DNA of 20,039 bases from an uncultured Oscillospiraceae bacterium (GTDB lineage: Bacteria > Bacillota > Clostridia > Oscillospirales > Ruminococcaceae): assembly GCA_900556525.1 (NCBI GenBank), contig USOZ01000009.1, positions 1-20,039 on the forward strand. Reading direction: 5' to 3'. Positions 14,888 through 20,039 of the stretch are shown piece by piece. The notes under the pieces are model-generated. The model made no database searches and had not been told where the DNA came from. It saw nothing but the letters and a program-made list of their open reading frames with translations. Within the stretch, counting starts at the first letter, position 1; each line of letters opens with the position of its first letter. Both the position numbers and the translations under genes were made by a program.

Positions 14888-16391
14888 AGCGATTGCACTT
14901 TCTGCGCTGCTGCTTTTGTTCGGCTGTTTATGCGGCTGTGAAAAGGGAAGCGGCGCTTATATTTTTAAGGCGGCGATCGTCGGAAACCCAAAAACGCTCG
15001 ACCCGCAGACGGCGCTTGCCGACAGCTCCGCAAATATAATTTATAACACTTTCCGAGGGCTTTTCGGGTATGATACCGAGGGGAATATCGTGCCTGATAT
15101 GGCGGAAAGCTATTCCGTGAGCGGCGACGGATTGGAGTGGACGTTCACGCTGCGCGGCGGAGTGTACTGGTACGCGGACGATTTCAGCGCGAAATGTACT
15201 GCCGACGATTTCGTTTTCGCATTTCGCCGTCTTATAAACCCAGCCGTTAAATCAGCGGGCGCCGCCGATTTTTTCGTGCTGAAAAATGCGGAAAAAATAA
15301 ATAAAGGAACGATGACCGACCTATCAATGCTCGGCGTTGAGGCGGTGAATGAAACGACGCTGAAAATAACGCTCGAATACCCCGACTCGGATTTGCCCGT
15401 TTTGCTGGCTTCGTCGGCGGCAATGCCGTGCAACGAGGAATTTTTTGAAACGACCGAGGGCAGGTACGGCTTATCGGCGGACTGCGTTGCTTCAAACGGC
15501 GCGTTTTATGTACATACATGGAGCTACGACGAATGGAGCGAGGACAGCAACTATTTCATACTCCGCCGCAATACTCTGAATGTTCCGCCCGACGATGAAA
15601 GTATACCTGTCGGCATGAATTTTTTCATTGACGCGAAAGAAGCGTGCTCGGATTTTTGCGACGGAACATTCGGCGCGTATATCACCGACAGCGCGGAAGA
15701 GATAAGCGAGCTGAGCGGGAAATATACATATAATACATACGAAACTGCCGTCTGGGGACTTGTGTTTAACCCGAAGCGCTTTTCGGACGCGCAGCTTCGG
15801 CTTAAATTTGCGGAAAAATGTACTTTTTCGGACTCGGATTGTTACCGCTCGGCATGGCGGATAACGCCGCCGTTTAATTACAGCGAAAAAAACAGCGCTT
15901 CGCTTTCGGCAGATGATATAGAAATGCCTGCGTCGGTGAACGTGGTAATGCCGCAGAATATGGAACTGCGCGAACAGATGAACGCCGTCGCACAGGAATG
16001 GCGAACGTCATTCGGCATAAGCTGCAGTGTTTTTGAGCCTGAAACACAGACGTATGAACAGCGGATTCAAAGCGGAGATTATGATATTGCGCTGGTGCGT
16101 ATCTCGGGGACGAATTCATCAAAATATGCTTATCTTAGCGCATTTTTGTCGAATTCACCGAGAAATTTCACGGGTCAGAACAGCAAGAAGTTCGACCATA
16201 TCCTCGACAGCGCGAAAAAGGAACAGAACGAAGCGATACGAGAAAGCTACTATTCCGAAGCGGAAAGCTTTCTGCTTGAAAGCGGGCTGTTCGCGCCCGT
16301 ATGTTCGCAGACGGACTATGTTTTCTTCGGCAAAAAATCACAGGGAATGTGCTATAATCCGTATCTCGGCGCATATATAGCTATCAAATAA
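14868..16391 (+). CDS. peptide/solute-binding lipoprotein (SBP_bac_5, OppA-like), orphan
   Basis: Extracytoplasmic substrate-binding protein of the oligopeptide/nickel ABC importer class, 507 residues. The N-terminal signal has hydrophobic residues 8-19 and two possible lipobox cysteines, Cys20 (LFGC) and Cys24 (LCGC). The family opening is clear: NPKTLDPQTALADSSANIIY, NTFRGLFGYD, DMAESYSVSGDGLEWTFTLR, then CTADDFVFAFRRLINP. The TTG start at 14868 lies five bases after AAGGAGGG inside nrdG, giving a 20-base overlap; a GTG at 14877 is possible but further from that site. No permease or ATPase genes are nearby, so the transporter must be elsewhere, or the protein acts alone. The substrate is unknown. 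Cysteines also occur in the mature domain. Confidence 0.88.
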   Translation: MFSVRYKAIALSALLLLFGCLCGCEKGSGAYIFKAAIVGNPKTLDPQTALADSSANIIYNTFRGLFGYDTEGNIVPDMAESYSVSGDGLEWTFTLRGGVYWYADDFSAKCTADDFVFAFRRLINPAVKSAGAADFFVLKNAEKINKGTMTDLSMLGVEAVNETTLKITLEYPDSDLPVLLASSAAMPCNEEFFETTEGRYGLSADCVASNGAFYVHTWSYDEWSEDSNYFILRRNTLNVPPDDESIPVGMNFFIDAKEACSDFCDGTFGAYITDSAEEISELSGKYTYNTYETAVWGLVFNPKRFSDAQLRLKFAEKCTFSDSDCYRSAWRITPPFNYSEKNSASLSADDIEMPASVNVVMPQNMELREQMNAVAQEWRTSFGISCSVFEPETQTYEQRIQSGDYDIALVRISGTNSSKYAYLSAFLSNSPRNFTGQNSKKFDHILDSAKKEQNEAIRESYYSEAESFLLESGLFAPVCSQTDYVFFGKKSQGMCYNPYLGAYIAIK

Positions 16392-16408
16392 AAAGGAACG
16401 GTAAAACA

Positions 16409-18247
16409 ATGTACAAGGAAAAACTCGACAAGATTCTTTTAAAGGTGCAGAAGCCTTCGCGATATATCGGCGGTGAGCTGAATTCAATCGAAAAAAATCC
16501 CGCCGACGTAACCATGCGGTTCGCGTTCTGCTTCCCCGACACCTACGATATAGGTATGTCGCACCTGGGCATGAAGATTTTGTATTCGCTGATAAACAAT
16601 GTGCCCGAATATTGGTGCGAGCGCGTTTTTATGCCGCTTCCCGATATGGAAGAGCAAATGCGAAAAAATGATATTCTGCTGTACGGTCTGGAGAGTCTTG
16701 AACCGATAAAGAACAGCGATTTTATCGGATTTACTCTGCAGTATGAACTTTCGTTCACCAACATTCTTGCCATGCTTGATTTAGCGGGGCTTCCCGTTTT
16801 CGCAAAGGACAGACCCGACCTCACGCCTATTGTATGTGCGGGTGGACCCTGCGTGTGCAACGCCGAGCCTATCGCGGATTTTATTGATCTTTGTATTCTC
16901 GGCGAGGGCGAGGAAGTGAACCTCGAACTTATGCGGCTGCTTGAGCAGTGCAAAAAGGAAGGCTGCACAAAGCACGAGTTTCTTGTGCGCGCGGCGCAGA
17001 TAGAGGGAATTTATGTGCCGTCGCTGTATAAAATCGAATACAATGCCGATAACACGATTGCTTCAATAACCCCGACCGAGGGCGCTCCCGCGACTGTTCG
17101 GAAACGCATAATCCGCGATTTTGACAAGACTTTCTACCCCGAAACATTTGTCGTGCCGTTTTCGGAAATCGTTCACGACCGTGCGGTCGTCGAAGTTCTT
17201 CGCGGCTGTATACGCGGCTGCCGCTTTTGTCAGGCGGGTTATCTTTATCGTCCGTTCCGCGAAAAATCGGTTGATACTATTGAAAAAGAAACGATCTCGC
17301 TTTGCGAATCCACAGGCTATGACGAGGTTTCGCTCTCGTCGCTCAGCACAAGCGATTACAGCGAAATCGAGGGTCTTCTCGACAGGCTCACGAATTATAC
17401 GGACGGCGAGCGGATAAATCTCGCGCTCCCGTCAATGCGTATCGACCGTTTCAGCGACGAACTGCTCCAAAAGATAAAAAGCGTGCGCAAAAGCGGGCTT
17501 ACATTCGCCCCCGAGGCGGGTACGCAGCGCCTGCGCGACGTAATAAACAAGAATATTACAGAAAAAAATGTCCTGGACAGCTGCCGCATTGCTTTCGAGG
17601 GTGGATATACCGCCGTAAAGCTCTACTTTATGCTTGGACTTCCGACCGAAACGCTTGAGGATATGGACGGAATAAAGGACTTGTGCGAAAAAATTATCGA
17701 CCTTTATTACACTATCCCGAACCGCCCGAAGGGTAAGAGCGTTCAGATCTCCGTTTCGCTTTCAACATTTATCCCAAAGCCTTTCACCCCGTTCGAGTTC
17801 GAACCGCAGCCGACCGAGGACGTCATAGACGAGCGCCAGAAGTACATTCTGAGCATTATAAATTCGCGCAAGGTCAATATAAGTTGGTCGAGATACCCGA
17901 TAACGGTGCTTGAAGCGGCGCTTGCGCGCGGCGACAGACGGCTTTCGCAAGTCGTTTATACTGCGTGGAAGAAAGGCTGCAAGCTCGACGGCTGGAACGA
18001 ATACTACCGCTTTGACTTGTGGCAGGAGGCGTTCCGCGAGTGCGGCATAGATATGTCGTTTTATGTCAACCGCCGCCGCGAATATGACGAGATAATGCCG
18101 TGGAGCCACATGGATATTCTTGTCTCGAGGGATTTTCTTATCCGCGAAAACAAGCGCGCACATGAGGGAGTTCCTACCAAAAACTGTCGTGAACAGTGCG
18201 CAGGCTGCGGCGTAAACAAGTGTATCGGAGGGAACTGCTTTGAATAA
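16409..18247 (+). CDS. TIGR03960-type B12-binding-domain radical SAM protein
   Basis: Large radical SAM protein of unknown reaction, 612 residues. The N-terminal third resembles a B12-binding fold without an obvious cobalamin-His motif (DTYDIGMSHLGMKILYSLIN, ILGEGEEVNLELMRL). The radical SAM domain has VLRGCIRGCRFCQAG with Cys267, Cys271 and Cys274, followed by YRPFREKSVDTI. EVSLSSLSTSDYSEIEGLL, FAPEAGTQRLRDVINKNI and KLYFMLGLPTE are typical of the group. A cysteine-rich tail (NCREQCAGCGVNKCIGGNCFE, beginning near 591) may bind another metal cluster. The start follows AAAAGGAACGG. It overlaps its partner gene by eight bases, as expected; in other genomes the two are adjacent or fused. The related proteins are usually beside rng/rplU, suggesting an RNA or ribosome link, which is unproven. 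Confidence 0.9.
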   Translation: MYKEKLDKILLKVQKPSRYIGGELNSIEKNPADVTMRFAFCFPDTYDIGMSHLGMKILYSLINNVPEYWCERVFMPLPDMEEQMRKNDILLYGLESLEPIKNSDFIGFTLQYELSFTNILAMLDLAGLPVFAKDRPDLTPIVCAGGPCVCNAEPIADFIDLCILGEGEEVNLELMRLLEQCKKEGCTKHEFLVRAAQIEGIYVPSLYKIEYNADNTIASITPTEGAPATVRKRIIRDFDKTFYPETFVVPFSEIVHDRAVVEVLRGCIRGCRFCQAGYLYRPFREKSVDTIEKETISLCESTGYDEVSLSSLSTSDYSEIEGLLDRLTNYTDGERINLALPSMRIDRFSDELLQKIKSVRKSGLTFAPEAGTQRLRDVINKNITEKNVLDSCRIAFEGGYTAVKLYFMLGLPTETLEDMDGIKDLCEKIIDLYYTIPNRPKGKSVQISVSLSTFIPKPFTPFEFEPQPTEDVIDERQKYILSIINSRKVNISWSRYPITVLEAALARGDRRLSQVVYTAWKKGCKLDGWNEYYRFDLWQEAFRECGIDMSFYVNRRREYDEIMPWSHMDILVSRDFLIRENKRAHEGVPTKNCREQCAGCGVNKCIGGNCFE

Positions 18248-18866
18248 TATCCGAATTTTTTTCAGTAAAACGGGGCGCGCCGTTTATATCTCTCACCTTG
18301 ACCTGTACAGGCTATTTCAGCGTGCCGTAAAGCGCTGTAAGCTGCCCGTATGGGAAACGCAGGGCTTCAATCCGCACGTTTATATCACGTTTGCGCTTCC
18401 TCTCGCTCTCGGAACGGAGGGTGTGTGCGAGAGCCTTGACACGCGGCTTACCGAAGAACTGACGTTCGACGAGGTGCGCGAACGGCTGAACGCCGTTCTG
18501 CCCGGCGGGATTCGCGTGCTTGACGTTGCGGAGCCTGTGTACAAGAACACCGATATAGAAAAGTCCGAGTATGAAATCGAAATTTCCTGCGACGAAGCGA
18601 AGCTGACTGAATTTTTTGCGCAGGAAAAGATAATCACCGAAAAGAAAACAAAGCGCGGCATTGCCGAAATCGACCTGAAACCTGTTATTGAAATTGCAGA
18701 GCGCAGAGAGGGCTTTATAAAAATGCTGCTTCCGTCGGGAACCGAAACGAATATCAGTCCTAATCTTGTTTTTGACGCGTTCGAGCGTTTTTCGGGCGGT
18801 GAAATTGACTCGCTGAAGATAAAACGGACGAATGTTTACTGCAAAAACGGCGAAATTTTCAGATAA
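18240..18866 (+). CDS. radical-SAM-linked DUF2344 (TIGR03936) protein
   Basis: Partner of the preceding radical SAM protein, 208 residues, function unknown. The N-terminus IRIFFSKTGRAVYISHLDLY, then LFQRAVKRCKLPVWETQGFNPH and FALPLALGTEGVCESLD, is the DUF2344 pattern. The TTG start at 18240 follows GGAGGG (18227-18232) with a 7-base gap and overlaps the upstream gene by eight bases, so translation is probably coupled. No other in-frame start precedes the conserved N-terminus. After its stop comes the promoter of rplS; the rng, rplU and rpmA genes often found next to it are absent here. Confidence 0.9.
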   Translation: MNNIRIFFSKTGRAVYISHLDLYRLFQRAVKRCKLPVWETQGFNPHVYITFALPLALGTEGVCESLDTRLTEELTFDEVRERLNAVLPGGIRVLDVAEPVYKNTDIEKSEYEIEISCDEAKLTEFFAQEKIITEKKTKRGIAEIDLKPVIEIAERREGFIKMLLPSGTETNISPNLVFDAFERFSGGEIDSLKIKRTNVYCKNGEIFR

Positions 18867-18891
18867 TTTCATATTTTTCTTGAAAAAAGTC

Positions 18892-18920
18892 TTGCAATTC
18901 GCGTGAAAAAGTGTTATAAT
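18892..18920 (+). promoter_or_regulatory. sigma-A-type promoter of rplS
   Basis: TTGCAA (18892-18897) and TATAAT (18915-18920) with a 17-bp spacer. Transcription should begin near 18927, so the rplS leader is about 165 bases long. Confidence 0.85.
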
Positions 18921-18926
18921 ATAAAA

Positions 18927-19091
18927 GCATTTGTAACCGTTGCAGACGCAACGAGAGTTAATGCCGGGCTATTGCCCACACATTAAATAGGTATTCCGCT
19001 GTGTGAAAGCGTCGAAGCGGCGCTTCTCCGCGCAAAGGCGCGGCTGTAATCCTATCGCATAAGAATGCCGAAAAAACAGGAGGAACATAAA
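18927..19091 (+). ncRNA. structured rplS leader (ribosomal protein L19 leader candidate)
   Basis: The leader is rich in pairing. Hairpin 1 begins at the predicted start site: GCAT/ATGC (18928-18931 with 18961-18964), TAAC/GTTA, and CGTTGC/GCAACG around an AGAC loop. Hairpin 2 is GGGC/GCCC (18966-18969 with 18974-18977). ATAGG/CCTAT (18987-18991 with 19051-19055) can close a third domain that contains CCGCGC/GCGCGG (19028-19033 with 19038-19043). CACAC/GTGTG (18977-18981 with 19001-19005) is a competing pair around ATTCCGCT. L19 leaders that give autogenous control are known in Firmicutes; position and structure fit, but I could not check the covariance model. The ribosome binding site ACAGGAGGA follows the structure. 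Confidence 0.6.
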
Positions 19092-19433
19092 ATGGATGCA
19101 CTCAAGCTCATCGCACAGGACAGCATGAAGAACGACGTACCTCAGTTCAATGTCGGTGACATTGTAAAGGTACACGTAAAGATCACCGAAGGTGACAAGT
19201 CCCGTATTCAGGTATTCGAGGGAACCGTTATCGCAAAGAAGCACGGCGGTATCAACGAAACCTTTACGGTAAGACGCGTTGCTCACGGCTGCGGAATCGA
19301 AAGAGTATTCCCGCTCCACTCGCCCTCGGTTGACAAGGTTGAGATCGTTAGACAAGGTATTGTCCGCAGAGCTAAGCTTTATTACCTCAGAGACAGAGTT
19401 GGTAAGGCTGCTAAGGTTAAGGCAAAATATTAA
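19092..19433 (+). CDS. rplS: 50S ribosomal protein L19
   Basis: Large-subunit ribosomal protein at the subunit interface. The 113 residues match L19. [20 protein letters not shown] (residues 19-38) is followed by [40 protein letters not shown] and [20 protein letters not shown] complete the family pattern. The ATG at 19092 has ACAGGAGGAACATAAA directly upstream; an in-frame ATG at 19065 lies in the leader and covers that binding site, so it is rejected. It has its own promoter, a structured leader and a terminator. The usual rimM/trmD neighbours upstream are absent; the signal peptidase gene follows. Confidence 0.97.
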   Translation: MDALKLIAQDSMKNDVPQFNVGDIVKVHVKITEGDKSRIQVFEGTVIAKKHGGINETFTVRRVAHGCGIERVFPLHSPSVDKVEIVRQGIVRRAKLYYLRDRVGKAAKVKAKY

Positions 19434-19448
19434 GCCAATACCCCCTGT

Positions 19449-19512
19449 AAAAATAGACGATTGCGGTAATAACGGACTTCGGTTCGTTATTACTCCAATT
19501 TGGCTATTTTTT
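19449..19512 (+). terminator. rho-independent terminator after rplS with a UUCG tetraloop
   Basis: GTAATAACG (19466-19474) pairs with CGTTATTAC (19485-19493), capped by G-U, A-U and C-G pairs around a TTCG tetraloop (19478-19481). The stem continues outward with ATTG/CAAT and with AAAAATAG/CTATTTTT (19449-19456 with 19504-19511), so the T run is part of the base and the mirror strand also ends in a T run. It could work in both directions, though no convergent gene is present. Confidence 0.85.
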
Positions 19513-19556
19513 CTTCATTTTTGGGGAAATTAGTTTCACGGGAAGGGAGCTTTTCT

Positions 19557-20039
19557 ATGGAAGAACAGGAAATAACGGAGCGTCCGGAAGCTTCTGCCGA
19601 GGAAATATCCGCTTCCGTAAATGAAAAATCAAAAAAGAAAAAAATGTTTGAATCAGAGCTGCTTGACTGGTTCGATACGGTTGTCGGCTCGGTGCTTGCA
19701 ATTATTGTAATATTTACTTTTTTCACCCGTCTTTCGACGGTCGATGGCTCTTCGATGCTGCCTACGCTTCACGATAAGGAACGTATGCTTGTAAGTGATT
19801 TCTGCTACACGCCCGACCATAACGACATTATCGTTCTCTGGGCGGAAAATCTTTACAATGAGGATACGCAGAGCATGGGAAAAGCAATCGTAAAGCGTAT
19901 TATCGGGCTTCCCGGAGATACGATAGAAATCGATTTTTCGACAGGCGTTGTATACCGCAACGGCGAAGCGCTCGCACTTGAAGTGAAAGACGGCGCTCTT
20001 TATGAGGACGGCCACACCATAAACGACCTGACGCTGACG
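19557..20039 (+). CDS. lepB: type I signal peptidase, N-terminal part (3' end outside window)
   Basis: Membrane-anchored serine protease that removes signal peptides from exported proteins. 161 codons are visible and the frame runs off the right edge. A charged 29-residue cytoplasmic N-terminus (acidic, then KSKKKK) precedes a single membrane segment at about 42-58. Box B, VDGSSMLPTL, holds the catalytic Ser66; box D, KRIIGLPGD, holds the general-base Lys113. The ATG at 19557 is seven bases after GGGAG (19545-19549). Signal peptidase genes next to rplS are known in Firmicutes. I see no separate promoter, so it may be expressed by read-through past the rplS terminator. Confidence 0.94.
   Translation, partial: MEEQEITERPEASAEEISASVNEKSKKKKMFESELLDWFDTVVGSVLAIIVIFTFFTRLSTVDGSSMLPTLHDKERMLVSDFCYTPDHNDIIVLWAENLYNEDTQSMGKAIVKRIIGLPGDTIEIDFSTGVVYRNGEALALEVKDGALYEDGHTINDLTLT

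Noticed and set aside
16353..16358. TATAAT near the 3' end of the lipoprotein gene as a promoter for the next gene
   Set aside because: No acceptable -35 box at 16-18 bp upstream; the short 17-base gap to the next gene suggests co-transcription.
13036..18866. The comF to DUF2344 stretch as a mobile island or defence system
   Set aside because: No integrase, transposase, repeats or nuclease/toxin genes; codon use and ribosome binding sites match the neighbouring housekeeping genes.
18873..18889. TTTTT-CTTG-AAAAA hairpin after the DUF2344 gene as a terminator
   Set aside because: The stem is A-T only and has no T run after it; too weak to call.
18927..19091. The folded region before rplS as a tRNA or T-box
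   Set aside because: No tRNA cloverleaf or T-box antiterminator sequence is present; the position fits a ribosomal-protein leader.

Overview
The window looks like a chromosomal housekeeping region of an anaerobic, moderate-GC Firmicute (Clostridia), most likely of the Ruminococcaceae/Oscillospiraceae type. This is inferred from several things: a C-family DnaE next to pfkA, a THF riboswitch controlling an ECF-type folate transporter, the electron-transfer dihydroorotate dehydrogenase pair PyrK/PyrD-1B, an anaerobic ribonucleotide reductase activase, several radical-SAM proteins, strong AGGAGG-type ribosome binding sites and sigma-A promoters with 17-bp spacers. Every gene I can support lies on the + strand. 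I see no tRNA, rRNA, CRISPR array, prophage or transposase gene, and no gene-free stretch longer than about 230 bases.

Layout. 1-2229 is the 3' part of dnaE. 2252-3319 is pfkA with its own promoter and a 9-bp inverted repeat over the presumed transcription start. 3337-3505 is a THF riboswitch and expression platform ahead of folT (3506-4102), followed by proC (4118-4903) and a terminator. 4965-9680 is a pyrimidine operon with promoter, pyrC, pyrF, an unrecognised 178-residue membrane protein, pyrK and pyrD. Between pyrC and pyrF lies a 161-bp palindromic element that looks like an IS5-type MITE flanked by a CTAA duplication. 9732-13027 is a branched-chain amino acid operon (ilvB, ilvN, ilvC) ending in a textbook terminator.

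13036-16391 holds comF, a TatD-associated radical-SAM protein (own promoter), nrdG and an orphan peptide-type substrate-binding lipoprotein that overlaps nrdG. 16409-18866 holds the large radical-SAM protein of the TIGR03960 type and its DUF2344/TIGR03936 partner. 18892-19512 is rplS with promoter, structured leader and terminator. From 19557 to the right edge is the 5' part of a type I signal peptidase gene.

Together the genes cover replication, glycolysis, folate uptake, proline, UMP and branched-chain amino acid synthesis, anaerobic radical chemistry, translation and protein export. I do not see a clearly new multi-gene system. The points most worth a second look are the MITE inside the pyr operon, the riboswitch loop complementary to the folT start region, the paired 27-bp inverted repeats flanking ilvB, the cysteine-rich membrane protein in the pyr operon, and the small radical-SAM/NrdG/lipoprotein cluster.
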